Shown piece by piece: positions 50,155 to 63,893 of a DNA stretch of 64,000 bases. Both the position numbers and the translations under genes were made by a program. The notes beneath the pieces were generated by a model. That model was not told where the DNA came from. It made no database searches and worked only from the letters and a program-made list of their open reading frames with translations. The DNA comes from Paulinella micropora. Lineage: Eukaryota > Cercozoa > Imbricatea > Euglyphida. The first letter of the stretch is position 1; each line of letters begins with the position of its first letter. The stretch spans positions 564,446-628,445 of the forward strand of contig BJOX01000027.1 of NCBI GenBank assembly GCA_009731375.1, written 5' to 3'.

Positions 50155-50989
50155 GGCCACCCGGTGGCCCTAAAGTTATTCACAAAATCATCATTTCGGC
50201 CATAAATTTCACAAAATCATCATTTCGGCCATAAATTTCAGTTATAATGATTGATATGTTTTGGAATGGAACTCAGCCGGAAAGTGTCGGATGGACATGC
50301 TATTTGGTAAATGTTTTATTTATATATTTATCTAAAAAGTTTGAAAAGCTCAAGCGTCGATATTCAAATTTGAATTCAAACCAGTAGCTTTCCTAACGGT
50401 CACTTTTGTTGTCATTTCAGCTCATAATGGTTGATATATTTTGGAATGGTTTGTGGGAACGAGGAGGAATTGGGAGCTCCTTTTAGCATGGGAGCTAGCC
50501 CCAGGCTTGATGTTGATACTGATGTAATGTTTATGGAATGTGTGCAAATAGCTTTCTTAGGGCAGTGTCTCAAACATCAACCACCCGGGGTGGTTGATAT
50601 TTGAGACACTGCCCTAAGAAAGCTATTTGCACACATTCCATAAACATTACATCAGTATCAACATCAAGCCTGGGGCTAGCTCCCATGCTAATAGGAGCTC
50701 CCAATTCCTCCTCGTTCCCACAAACCATTCCAAAATATATCAACCATTATGAGCTGAAATGACAACAAAAGTGACCGTTAGGAAAGCTACTGGTTTGAAT
50801 TCAAATTTGAACATTGACGTTTGAGCTTTTCAAACTTTTAGATAAATATATCAATAAAACATTTACCAAATAGCATGTCCATCCGACACTTTGCGGCTGA
50901 GTTCCATTCCAAAACATATCAATCATTATAACTGAAATTTATGGCTGAAATGATGATTTTGTGAATAACTTTAGGGCCACCGGGTGGCC
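50155..50989. mobile_element. Foldback element with ~415-bp inverted arms
   Basis: It starts GGCCACCCGGTGGCCCTAAA and ends GGGCCACCGGGTGGCC; the arms are near-perfect complements around CCACCCGGGGTGG at ~50588. Within each arm are ATTTCGGC[CT] motifs, a ~180-bp AT-rich unit and a ~150-bp unit (TGGGAGCTAGCCCCAGGCTT). There is no coding frame. The left edge touches a gap, so its true left flank is unknown. Confidence 0.7.
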
Positions 50990-51137
50990 GGATGAGGAGC
51001 TTTGGTTGCATGAATCGGTGTTTAGAGCCCTCCCGACATCTAATGAGCAGAATGGGCAAAGGTATTTTATGCTGCCATGTGTTTCCTTGAAGATCGAATC
51101 CAAAAGCTTTGTTACAAAACTCCCTTGAAAAACCCAC

Positions 51138-53200
51138 TATCGCAAAGAAAAATGATTTTATATATTATATAAGTTCTACCTGTACTTTTGATCAGAACCC
51201 AAAATGTATTTTCAAAAACTAATCAAAAAAGATTGTTTCAGAGTAGTTGGCATTTCCCATGAACATTGGGTGCGGATGGACGTAGTAAAGGTCCAGTCAA
51301 AATGCTGTACTGTGAAAATAGGTTGTTGACCGTTAGAGGCGCAGATAGTAACGGCTATATACTCATTGGAATTCATAACAAACTATTAAAATACATTGAA
51401 TTACATGTAAAATGATGTAATTTGAGTTGATTTGACCGGCAAGGGGAAGCATGGGTGTTAAAAGGAGTAGTGAAAACTGATGCTTACTTCTGTAGCCGTT
51501 AGCGAGCCGTTGGTGATGGTCTATATGTGCAAACGTGTAAATTTATTGAAAATAATAATAATTGATTAATTTGTGTTTAATTTGATATAAAACAACATGG
51601 GATACTACAGTGATTTTGAACGGCTGCCCGAGACTGAAAAGGTGTTATCAGGTGTGTGACCGTTAAAGTGAATGTTACTAACTGCTACATACCTTTTAAG
51701 CTCGAACCCATTGGAGATCATGAGAAACTATTGAAATACATTGAATTAAGTGAAAAAATGTGTAGTTTGAGTTGTTTTAGGCCGTCAAGGCGAAGCATGG
51801 TGTTTTTTGGGTGTTTGCCGGGTGTTTGACAGTCTAACGGCTGTAGCAACTTGAATAAAGGTCGAAATTCAAAAAAAGTTGTATATTTGAGTCAGGGGAA
51901 GTGTCCTCTATCACAATATATATATTTGCATGAGTTAGGGGGGGTCAAATTCTCCAAGCGCGCTTGCAAGTAATCTTGCATTTCAGACCAATGAACCCGC
52001 CTCTATGTCCTTGAGACTCACCGTCGGATTCGGTTTTGGTTTTGCGCATGGCCCCGGTCGACCACCGGGGCCGACTCTATCAGGCCCGTGAGGTGTATTG
52101 CGTGAGTTTTCTTTATTCCATAATAAAAGGGAGGGCAAGTAACGGTCATATTTACACTTGCCACTCTTAGGAGTGAGTAGTGATTCACGCCAACACTGTC
52201 TTATGTATTCTTGGGAACGTGTTCCAACAGAGCTCAGATATCGTTTTTCACCGATTATGATGAGCACGAGATGCAGTCGATTTACTTTTTTATTAATAAT
52301 TATGTAACTTTATTTTTTCAAGTTTTTCTACTGCTTTGCAGTGATTTTACGTGATCCGACCACTTTTCACTGCCAGCATCAGATTTTTAGCCTTTTAGAG
52401 GCGGTTAGTAACCGTTGAACTGTTACCAATTACTTTTGCGGAATCACCACACAGAGTTTGCACTGCCGCGTGTTTTCAAGCTCAGCAAAGATAGAACTGC
52501 AAGGGAGGGAGCAGCCGGGCACGTGAAGCATATTGTTGCGTTGTCCCTTAATCTCCATGTCGCATCAATCGTCTTACTAATATTACTCAAATAAATAAGG
52601 ATGTTACAGCTTTGTGTAATTTCCATCCTGATAACCTTCACCACTCCAATAAACGGTTAAATGTAAAATATAGGATTTAGCGCCCTGTGGGACTCGGATT
52701 TAAGCTTTCAAGCTTTTCCCCCATATCAGGCTTTATCCTAATACTAGCCAACATTAAAACCGGAAGTATTCTTCAACACCTGAAATGTAATAAGAGATAC
52801 TTCATCTAAAAATACATTTAATAACAAGTAATCATTTCCACGAGTGAATTCCCGTAAAACCAATAGCGTAATAACGATGTAGTATACCGTGGGTGTTACA
52901 CACTGTCTCTGCATTCAAATTCAGTGTCTCTTTATTCATGATATTGTGACCGGACCTTTGGCTTCACCGCCAAGAACTACACTAACCTCTATATTGTATA
53001 AACCGCAAAGCATTAACTGCTTAAAGTTAGCCTCCGTACAGTTATCTGTTATTGAATCATAGTATCGTACTATCGTAACAATAAGTACAATAACTCACCA
53101 GTACTATTCTTTAATGAGAGGGTACAGTAACTGCCAAACCTGGTCACTCAGATGAAACTTGAAGTCTGAGACTCTGAGTCACTGACTCAGGCTGTTATTT
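51138..53200. other. Unassigned sequence with a diverged ~330-bp-spaced repeat
   Basis: A segment around AACTATTAAAATACATTGAA (~51382) recurs diverged near 51731, each followed by AGTTTGAGTTG/AATTTGAGTTG and GGCGAAGCATGG/GGGGAAGCATGG. Beyond that I see no gene; frames are short and lack coding character. Confidence 0.4.
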
Positions 53201-53396
53201 GCCGCCCGCGGGGATGAATGTTAAGCTTACCGGTAATATTAATACAGTCTTGGAACCAAGGACGGATGATATCAACTTTAACATTCCTACCACAAGAGCA
53301 GATTATCCGAGTTGCCGCCCTGCTGCTTGCAGTTATATATCTTTATTGGCCACCACAATTTCATCAGGTCAGCTTTACAGATAAAATGCTCATACC

Positions 53397-53475
53397 CTGT
53401 GCGACAAATCTGACAGGTTTTGCGGGCTCGCCGACCGCAAGATGCGTCAACATTTTCTGCGGGGCTTGTGGCAAG
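53397..53475 (+). repeat. Diverged relative of the GC-centred hairpin repeat
   Basis: GACAGGTTTTGCGGGCTCGC then GCGTCAACATTTTCTGCGGGGCTTG resembles the cores at 6838 and 62266, but the right arm is degraded. Confidence 0.4.
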
Positions 53476-53697
53476 TTAATGTCCCTCGTTTGCATCTTCT
53501 TGATCCCATCGGCCAGGCGCGCACCCTTGGGCGGACCGCTTGTTCTACTCCATCCATAAAATTCGGAATTCTGGTGCCAGAATGAACCACCCCAGACCAG
53601 AAAAAAGGTTTGTGGTGCAAGAAAGCCACCCCAGCTTTTGCTGGCTTGAGGTACCATTCCGGGGTATAATAGAATGGACCTTGGTATATTTTCTGAT

Positions 53698-54114
53698 TTA
53701 CTTGTTCTTGATGAGGTCGGCCAGACGCATACGCTTGGGCTGCCGCCTCGGCACGCGCTCGCCTGCACGCCACACACATACACACAGACACAAGGGATGA
53801 ATGAAGAAAGAAAATGAAGAAATGAAGAAAGAAATAAATACATACGTACAGACAATGTCATCCATACCGGGCAGGGCAGGTGCAGCGGGTTGTGGCCTAT
53901 CTTCTGCATGAGGGCGCGAGGTCATAGCAGATACAGACGACGAGGGCGAGGAGGAAGAGGAAGCGGGGGAGGAGGAAGAAGAAGAGGAGGAAGAGGAGGA
54001 AGAGGAGGAGGAGGAGGAGGAGGAGGACGAGGAGGAGTGTGAAATGGACGGCGGTGGTTGAGAGCGCGTCTGTACGTTGGCTTGCTCTTCAGTCAGCCAC
54101 GAGCTACCCAGCAC
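53698..54114 (-). CDS. 3' exons of a low-complexity (poly-Ser) host gene
   Basis: Ser-rich sequence leads to ALPGMDDIV. A donor GTACGTATG at 53849 and an acceptor GTGGCGTGCAG at 53763 define an 87-base intron. The last exon then reads ERVPRRQPKRMRLADLIKNK and a TAA. The basic Lys/Arg tail looks like a real C-terminus. Upstream coding sequence would run through the trinucleotide repeats to ~55193. Confidence 0.45.
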   Translation of the reverse strand: MLGSSWLTEEQANVQTRSQPPPSISHSSSSSSSSSSSSSSSSSSSSSSSPASSSSSPSSSVSAMTSRPHAEDRPQPAAPALPGMDDIVCTYVFISFFISSFSFFIHPLCLCVCVWRAGERVPRRQPKRMRLADLIKNK

Positions 54115-55193
<1,079 letters not shown>

Positions 55194-55198
55194 CGGAA

Positions 55199-55209
55199 TA
55201 ATAATGTTA

Positions 55210-55280
<71 letters not shown>

Positions 55281-55296
55281 CATTATCATGATAATG

Positions 55297-55354
<58 letters not shown>

Positions 55355-55461
55355 CGATTATAATAATAATAACGATAATGATAATGAAAATGATAATAAT
55401 AATAATAATAATAATAATAGTAATAATAATAACAACAACAACAATAAAAAAACTATGATAC

Positions 55462-55502
<41 letters not shown>

Positions 55503-55539
55503 GTAATAATAATAATGATAATGATAATAACACTTCTAT

Positions 55540-55610
<71 letters not shown>

Positions 55611-55624
55611 TTACTACTACTACC
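55199..55624. repeat. (AAT)n then (ACT)n trinucleotide array
   Basis: AAT/GAT triplets to 55535 followed by ACT triplets to 55624. Long Asn/Ile/Leu frames are artefacts. Confidence 0.9.
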
Positions 55625-55667
55625 ACCACTATTGAACAACCTACCACCTGTGTAAGTTGCTGTTAGC

Positions 55668-55668
55668 G

Positions 55669-55750
<82 letters not shown>

Positions 55751-55794
55751 CCTATCTAATGCCAGATCCGAAACAAGTGCTTCAGCTTATCTAA

Positions 55795-55867
<73 letters not shown>

Positions 55868-55892
55868 GATCGATCGATCGATCGATCGATCG

Positions 55893-55979
<87 letters not shown>

Positions 55980-56005
55980 NNNNNNNNNNATCTATCTATC
56001 TATCC

Positions 56006-56101
<96 letters not shown>

Positions 56102-56118
56102 GTCTATCTATCTATCTG

Positions 56119-56203
<85 letters not shown>

Positions 56204-56304
56204 TCTATCTATCTACCTATCTACCTATCTACCTATCTATCTGTCCATCTATCTCTACCTGTGTCAGTAGTTGCCTGGGATCAGGTAAGAAGGCCAGGTC
56301 AGGA

Positions 56305-56389
<85 letters not shown>

Positions 56390-56406
56390 CCTACCTACCT
56401 ACCTAC

Positions 56407-56469
<63 letters not shown>

Positions 56470-56482
56470 CCTACCTACCTAC

Positions 56483-56538
<56 letters not shown>

Positions 56539-56580
56539 TTATTTATCTATCTATCTATCGATCGATCGATCGATCGATCG

Positions 56581-56669
<89 letters not shown>

Positions 56670-56755
56670 CCTACCTACCTACCTACCTACCTACCTACCN
56701 NNNNNNNNNTGTGTCAGTAGTTGGTTGGGATCAGGTAAAAAGGCCAGGTCAGGAA
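55668..56755. repeat. (CTAT)n microsatellite with (CGAT)n blocks and two gaps
   Basis: CTAT, with CTAC and ATCG variants, surrounds gaps at 55980-55989 and 56700-56709. A ~45-bp unique unit (GTGTCAGTAGTTG...GGGATCAGGT) occurs at 56262 and 56710, each followed by AAGGCCAGGTCAGGAA. Confidence 0.85.
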
Positions 56756-57175
56756 CGAGTGCTGATGCTTCAATGCAAGCGTTCACCCACTCCTAGATAG
56801 ATAGGTGGGTAGGTAGGTAGGTAGGTAGGTAGGTAGGTAGGTAGGCCAGGTCCAGGCAAGCGTTCACCCACCTAGATAGGTAGATAGGCCAGGTCAGCAA
56901 CAAGGGCTGATGCTTCAATGCAAGCGTTCACCCACTCCTAGATAGATAGGTGGGTAGGTAGGTAGGTAGGTAGGTAGGTAGGTAGGTAGGCCAGGTCAGG
57001 CAAGCGTTCACCCACCTAGATAGATAGATAGGTAGGTAGGTAGGTAGGTAGGCCAGGTCAGGAACAAGGGCTGATGCTTCCATGCAAGCGTTCACCCACT
57101 CCTAGATAGATAGGTGGGTAGGTAGGTAGGTAGGTAGGCAGGTAGATACATATATATATATATATATATATGTAT

Positions 57176-57207
<32 letters not shown>

Positions 57208-57215
57208 GTCCAGAC
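56756..57215. repeat. Minisatellite: ~60-bp unit with (GGTA)n/(GATA)n
   Basis: GGGCTGATGCTTCAATGCAA followed by GCGTTCACCCACTCCTAGAT occurs about three times (near 56761, 56905, 57068), with shorter copies between and GGTA tracts separating them. Confidence 0.8.
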
Positions 57216-57339
57216 TCGATGCAGGCACCCACTCACTGACAACACGCCCACCCATAAACACAGAAATGTTAATGAATGAAGAAGGAAAGATATTTACATG
57301 ATTGTTGCTGAGTACATATCGCTCCTACCACCGCACGAA

Positions 57340-57602
57340 GAGAAGAAAAAAAAATATATATATACATATATATATATACATACATATATATATACATATG
57401 TATATATATATATATATATATAGATAGACAGATAGATAGATAGATAGATAGATAGATGGATGGATGGATGGATGGATATACACATATATATATATAGAGA
57501 GAGAGAGAGGGAGAGGGGGGGGGGGGGGGGGAGGAAGAACAAAAGAACCAAATAACAAAGGAACAAAAGAACAAAAGAAATAGACTATGAGACAGCAAGA
57601 CG

Positions 57603-57649
<47 letters not shown>

Positions 57650-57700
57650 GAGAGAGGGAGAGAGAGAGAGAGGGAGAGAGAGAGAGAGAGAGAGAGATGT
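57340..57700. repeat. (TA)n, (GATA)n, poly-G and (GA)n tracts
   Basis: Successive simple repeats. No gene is visible to 58009, where a 579-base gap bounded by poly-C and poly-G begins. Confidence 0.8.
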
Positions 57701-58009
57701 GGGTTGTTAGGCAGAGCTCCCGGTTGGATCTACAAGAGATGCTACGTGGTCCCCCTCTTTCTACCGTTTCTTCTTTGATCTTTCTGCCATTCTCCCGTGG
57801 ACCTTTCTTTCAATTTCTACCATTTCTTCTTTGATCTTTCTACCACTCTCCCGTGGATCTTTCTTTCAATTTCCCCTTGATCTTTCTATCAATTCCTTTT
57901 GATCTTTTTACAATATCCCTGTGGCCTTCTGCCATTTTCTTCTCTGATCTTTCACTACTACTACCTGCCCTTCATCATCTTCTTCTTCTTTCCCCCCCCC
58001 CCCCCCCCC

Positions 58010-58588
58010 NNNNNNNNNNNNNNNNNNNNNNNNNNNNNNNNNNNNNNNNNNNNNNNNNNNNNNNNNNNNNNNNNNNNNNNNNNNNNNNNNNNNNNNNNNN
58101 NNNNNNNNNNNNNNNNNNNNNNNNNNNNNNNNNNNNNNNNNNNNNNNNNNNNNNNNNNNNNNNNNNNNNNNNNNNNNNNNNNNNNNNNNNNNNNNNNNNN
58201 NNNNNNNNNNNNNNNNNNNNNNNNNNNNNNNNNNNNNNNNNNNNNNNNNNNNNNNNNNNNNNNNNNNNNNNNNNNNNNNNNNNNNNNNNNNNNNNNNNNN
58301 NNNNNNNNNNNNNNNNNNNNNNNNNNNNNNNNNNNNNNNNNNNNNNNNNNNNNNNNNNNNNNNNNNNNNNNNNNNNNNNNNNNNNNNNNNNNNNNNNNNN
58401 NNNNNNNNNNNNNNNNNNNNNNNNNNNNNNNNNNNNNNNNNNNNNNNNNNNNNNNNNNNNNNNNNNNNNNNNNNNNNNNNNNNNNNNNNNNNNNNNNNNN
58501 NNNNNNNNNNNNNNNNNNNNNNNNNNNNNNNNNNNNNNNNNNNNNNNNNNNNNNNNNNNNNNNNNNNNNNNNNNNNNNNNNNNNNNNN
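58010..58588. other. Assembly gap (579 N)
   Basis: Run of N bounded by poly-C on the left and poly-G on the right. Confidence 0.95.
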
Positions 58589-58754
58589 GGGGGGGGGGGG
58601 GGGGGGGGGAGGAGAAAGAGAGAGATGACCTTGTTCAGCAAGTGTTTCATATGCAGATCTTTGCCTTGCTCTGCTGCATCTATGTGCATTGCATGCATGT
58701 ATGCGTGGATGTCGTTATGAATGTATGAATGCATGCATGTAACAGATAGCTAAA

Positions 58755-58764
58755 TATATAATAT

Positions 58765-58796
<32 letters not shown>

Positions 58797-58811
58797 CACA
58801 TACATATACAT

Positions 58812-58904
<93 letters not shown>

Positions 58905-58980
58905 AAGAGAGACAGAGAGAGAGTGAGAGAAACCGAGTCGCTCTTGTCGGAAGAGCTGTTGCAGATATATATACATATAC

Positions 58981-59060
<80 letters not shown>
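58755..59060. repeat. (TA)n/(CA)n/(GA)n array
   Basis: Dinucleotide tracts, with a unique ~40-bp unit (GTCGGAAGAGCTGTTGCAGA) at 58947 that recurs in the next array. Confidence 0.85.
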
Positions 59061-59061
<1 letters not shown>

Positions 59062-59062
59062 A

Positions 59063-59120
59063 GTCTTTGTTGTCGGAAGAGCTGTTGCAGAGGCTGCAGA
59101 CGGGATAGCCCACCTCATAC

Positions 59121-59155
<35 letters not shown>

Positions 59156-59392
59156 GGAAGAGCCGTTGCAGAGGCTGCAGACGGGATAGCCCATCTCATA
59201 GATAGATAGATAGATAGATAGATAGGTAGGTAGGTAGGTATATAGGTAGGGAATAGCTGTTGCAGAGGCTGCAGACGGGATAGCCCATCTCAAAGAAGAT
59301 AGATAGATAGATAGATAGATAGGTAGGTAGGTAGGTAGGTAGGTAGGGAATAGCTGTTGCAGAGGCTGCAGACGGGATAGCCCATCTCATAG

Positions 59393-59435
<43 letters not shown>

Positions 59436-59565
59436 GTAGGTAGGTAGATAGATAGGTAGGGAATAGCTGTTGCAGAGGCTGCAGACGGGATAGCCCACCT
59501 CATAGAAGATAGATAGATAGATAGATAGGCAGAGGCTGCAGACGGGATAGCCCACCTCATAGAAG
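59063..59565. repeat. Minisatellite: six copies of a ~38-bp unit with (GATA)n spacers
   Basis: GTTGCAGAGGCTGCAGACGG followed by GATAGCCCA[CT]CTCA occurs at ~59084, 59165, 59257, 59356, 59468 and 59528, separated by GATA/GGTA runs of varying length. Confidence 0.85.
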
Positions 59566-59582
59566 ACAAATAAGTAAATAGA

Positions 59583-60440
59583 TAGCGAGCTAGATAGACC
59601 TTGCAGTGTCGAAGAGAACGTGTGTGACATGAGGCGACAGATAAAAAGGCAAATAGAATAGATATTAAACAGATACCTAGATAGATAGCGAGCTAGATAG
59701 AACTTGCAGTGTCGAAGAGAACGTGTGTGACATGAGGCGACAGATAAACAGGTAAACAGAATAGGTATTAAACAGATACCTAGATAGATAGCGAGCTAGA
59801 TAAACCTTGCAGTGTCGAAGAGAACATGAGGCGACAGATAAACAGGTAAATAGAATAGGTACAAATAAACAGATAACTAGATAGATAGCCAGCTAGATAG
59901 ACCTTGCAGTGTCGAAGAGAACGTGTGTGACATGAGGCGACAGATAAACAGGCAAATAGAATAGGTACAAATAAACAGATAAGTAGATATATAGCGAGCT
60001 AGATAGACCTTGCAGTGTCGAAGAGAACGTGTGTGACATGAGGCGACAGATAAATAGGTAAATAGAATAGATAGAAATAAACAGATAACTAGATAGATAG
60101 CGAGCTAGATAGACCTTGCAGTGTCGAAGAGAACGTGTATGACATGAGGCGACAGATAAACAGGCAAATAGATTAGATATTAAACAGATAACTAGATAGA
60201 TAGCCAGCTAGATAGACCTTGCAGTGTCAAAGAGAGCGTGTGTGGCATGAGGCGACAGATAAACAGGCAAATAGAATAGATATTAAACAGATAACTAGAT
60301 AGATAGCCAGCTAGATAGACCTTCCAGTGTTGAAGAGAACGTGTGTGACATGAGGCGACAGGGAAACAGGTAAATATAACAGGTACAAATAAACAGATAA
60401 CTAGATAGCGAGCTAGATAGACCTGCAGGAAGAGTGTGTG
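59583..60440. repeat. ~105-bp minisatellite, about nine copies
   Basis: The unit contains GCGAGCTAGATAGACCTTGC, AGTGTCGAAGAGAACGTGTG and TGACATGAGGCGACAGATAA. The copies differ by small indels and substitutions. A further partial copy lies near 60750. Nearby, three copies of AGTAGTGAGGCAGTTGATGG-like sequence occur at 60474-60555. Confidence 0.85.
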
Positions 60441-60614
60441 ACAGCAGACGACAGATAAACAGGGACAAAAAGGCAGTAGTGAGGCAGTTGGTGGTACAAA
60501 AGGGCAGTAGTGAGACAGTTGATGGGACAAAAAGGCAGTAGTGAGGCAGTTGATGAGAGGTAAACATAATAAATAGATAGATAGCCAGCTGGATAGACAT
60601 TCTTGAACACTAAT

Positions 60615-61139
60615 AGGTAGGTACGTAGGTGGGTAGGTAGGTGGGTAGGTTAGGTAGGTGGGTAGGTAGGTAGGTAGGTAGGTAGGTAAGGTAGGTAGGT
60701 AAGGAAGGTAGGTAGGTAGGTAGGTAGGTAGGTAGGTAGGTAGGTAGAGACCTGCAGTGTCGAAGAGAACGTGTGTGACAGCACGCGACGGATTGTCTAC
60801 CACATCTCCTATACATGTATGAATGTATGCATGTATGTATGCATATGTATATATATGTCTATCTATGTATGTGTGTGTCTGTACGTAGGCGTTTTTACAT
60901 CTCCGTGTAAGCGCATCTACGTCAAGTGTGTTTCTTCTTCTTCTTCTTCTTCTTCTTCTTCTTCTTCTTCTTCTTCTTCTTCTTCTTCTTCTTCTTCTTC
61001 TTCTTCTTCTTCTTCGTCTTCTTCTTCTTCTTCTTCTTCTTCTTCTTCTTCTTCTTCTTCTTCTTCTTCTTCTTCTTGTTCTTGTTCTTGTTCTTGTTCT
61101 TCTTCTTCTTCTTCTTCTTCTTCTTCTTCTTCTTCTTCT

Positions 61140-61174
<35 letters not shown>

Positions 61175-61600
61175 TTCTTCATGTATGTATGTGTATGTAT
61201 GTATATACGTACCTCCGTACAAGCGCACCTTTGCGGCCAGTACGTCCAGAGAAGAACAACGCAACTGCTCAATACATACATACATACATACATACATACA
61301 TACATACATACATACATACATACATGCATGCATACATACATACATACATGCATACATACATACGTACATACGTACATACATAGTCGAGAGAAGAACACAT
61401 ACATACATACATGCATGCATACATACATACATACACACATACATACATACATACATACATACATGCATACATACATGTAAACATAAACACATAAAACAAC
61501 AATCAGCCAGCAAGGTCTTTCCCAGCATTTTCTAGTGTATGTATGTATGTATGTAGGTATGTATTATACAATCTGTGGTAAAAAAGAGCCAGTGGAGCAA
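60615..61600. repeat. (GGTA)n, (CTT)n and (CATA)n arrays
   Basis: GGTA to 60747, ~250 bp of CTT triplets at 60930-61180, then CATA tetramers to ~61475. Long Ser/Phe/Leu frames are artefacts. Confidence 0.85.
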
Positions 61601-62205
61601 GATGCATGCATTAGTTGGGCCAAAAATTTTGCCAAAAATCTCGCGATTTTGCGCCCAAAAATGGCCAACGGAAATTTGCGAGGAAATTGGTCGTGTTTTG
61701 CGGCTAGAGATGGCTAGGAAAGACCTTGGTGGCTGGTGGGGGATGTTCGCACTGGTCGAGGTAACAAGGAGCCTCGTGGAACGAGTTACATGTACTAATT
61801 GGGATAAATTTGCCCAAAATCTCACGATTTTGGCGCCCAAACATCAAGAACGGAAATTTGAGCGGAAATTTGTCGAGTTTTGCGACTAATTTTTTTTTGC
61901 TAGGAAACACCTTGCTGGCTGGTTGGCGAAGATTTTCATACTGGTCCAGGTAAAAAACGAGCACGTGGAACAAGATACAGGTATGAATAGGGTATGAATA
62001 GGAAAAAAAAAAAAAAAAAAAAAAAAGGCCAAAAATCTTAACTTTTTTTGCCACAAAAATTTACAAAAATTACCAAAGGGAATTTTCGCGGAAATTCGTG
62101 GAGTTTTGCGGTTAGAAAAAAGCTGGGGTAGACCTTGCTGGCTGGCTGGTGAAGTTTTTCATACTGGTCGAGGTAAAAAACGAGCCCGTGGAACAGCGAG
62201 TACTT
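61580..62205. repeat. Three tandem copies of a ~200-bp unit
   Basis: Each copy contains a GGAAATTTG/GGAAATTCG segment, a GTTTTGCG segment, ACCTTG[CG]TGGCTGG, then ACTGGTCGAGGTAA and a CGTGGAAC end. The copies are diverged and length-variable. Confidence 0.7.
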
Positions 62206-62240
62206 GTGAGACAAGACGGCCTGCACACACGGATATAATA

Positions 62241-62372
62241 GTATATGATGCGGCTAGCCACAAGTTTGACGTGCTTTGCGGGCCGGGCCGGCGAGCCCGC
62301 AAAACACGTCAAATTTAGCGCGCCGCATACGTAGTTCTATCGGAAACCTGGCCACAGTTTGTGGAGGTGACC
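62241..62372 (+). repeat. GC-centred hairpin repeat, copy 2
   Basis: TTTGACGTGCTTTGCGGGCC pairs with GGCGAGCCCGCAAAACACGT. The flanks GCGGCTAGCCACAAG and GTTTGTGGAGGTGACCGA match copy 1 (6775-6917) in reverse. Confidence 0.7.
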
Positions 62373-62662
62373 GACAAATATGTTATATGATTTATACCAA
62401 GTATTTAGCATGTAGATTATCTTTACATATATACACGTGTAAGCTTATACAGTACGTTTCACAAAGAGTGATCTGTACTTCCTTCCACAATCGACGACGC
62501 ACACATACATACACATACATACATACATACATACATACATACATGCACTGACATAAATATCACATAGAATAAGGGCTGACCTGTTCTTCTTCCGAGAATC
62601 GAAAACGCACCGAGACGTATCTAAAGGTATGAATGCATATAAGCGTATGCATAGCTTGGAGC

Positions 62663-62815
62663 ATTACATAAAAGATTCACTGCCAATTACCTAGGTAATT
62701 ACCCTTGTTGTGGTTAGCTTCCCGGGGAAATTCCGAAATTCAGGGAATTTCCCCGGAAGTTAACCACATCAAGGGCAATTACCTAGGTAATTGGCGGTGA
62801 ATGCTTTTATGTGAT
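62663..62815. mobile_element. Small foldback element, ~150 bp
   Basis: ATTACATAAAAG...CACTGCCAATTACCTAGGTA and GGGGAAATTCC on the left mirror GGGAATTTCCCC, TACCTAGGTAATTGGCGGTG and CTTTTATGTGAT on the right. GCATTACA flanks it on the left (62661-62668) and occurs 5 bases beyond the right arm (62821-62828). Non-coding. Confidence 0.75.
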
Positions 62816-62894
62816 ATCATGCATTACAATTAAGGACTCAGAGCCTCGAATCTGTCGTCTGTTGTCATTCAAGTTGCAAAAGCGAACAAGTATA

Positions 62895-63893
62895 CTATGA
62901 CTATACTATAACTATACTATGCTGTACTATACTATACTATACTATACTATACTACTATACTATACTATACTATACTATACTATACTATACTACTACTATA
63001 CTATATTATACAATACAATACAATACAATACAATACAATACAATACAATACAATACAATACTACACTATACTATACTATACCATACCATACCCTGCAGCA
63101 TTGCCAATACAATACAATACAATACAATACAATACAAAACAATACTATACTATACTACATTACACTACACTACTATACTATACTATACTATACAATACAA
63201 AACTATACAATACTATACTATACCATACTATACTATATTCTATACAAAACTATACTATACTATACCAAAACTATACTATACTATACTATACTATACTATA
63301 CTACGAAACTATACTATACTATACTATACTATACTATACTATACTATACTATACTATACTACACTACACTATACTACACTATACTATACTATACTATACT
63401 ATACAATACTATACTATACTAAACTATACTATACTATACTATACTATACTATACTATACTATACTATACTATACTACTATACTATACTGTACTTTTCTAC
63501 TATACTATACTATACTATACTATATTATACTATACTATACTACTACTATACTAGAATGTACTTTTCTTTACTATACTATACTATACTATACTATAATATA
63601 CTATACTATACTATACTATACTATATTATACTATACTATACTATTATACTGTACTTTTCTATACTATACTATACTATACTATACTATACTATACTATACT
63701 ACTATACTATACTGTACTTTTCTATACTATACTATACTATACTATGCTATACTATACTATACTATACTATACTATACTATACTATATATATACAATACCT
63801 AGTTTGATAGAGACAAGAAACGCTTCAGCCGTTCTTTGATATAAATGTTACATCATACTATACTATACTATACTATACTATACTATACTATAC
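62895..63893. repeat. (ACTAT)n pentanucleotide satellite
   Basis: ACTAT with ACAAT, ACCAT and ACTAC variants, plus a ~15-bp insert containing TGTACTTTTCTA repeated at ~63488, 63558, 63650 and 63713. Confidence 0.9.

Noticed and set aside
55204-55640. Asn/Ile/Val/Ser-rich frames
   Set aside because: Translation of AAT and ACT triplets.
60926-61500. Long Phe, Leu, Ser, Glu and Lys frames
   Set aside because: (CTT)n and (CATA)n microsatellites read in all frames.
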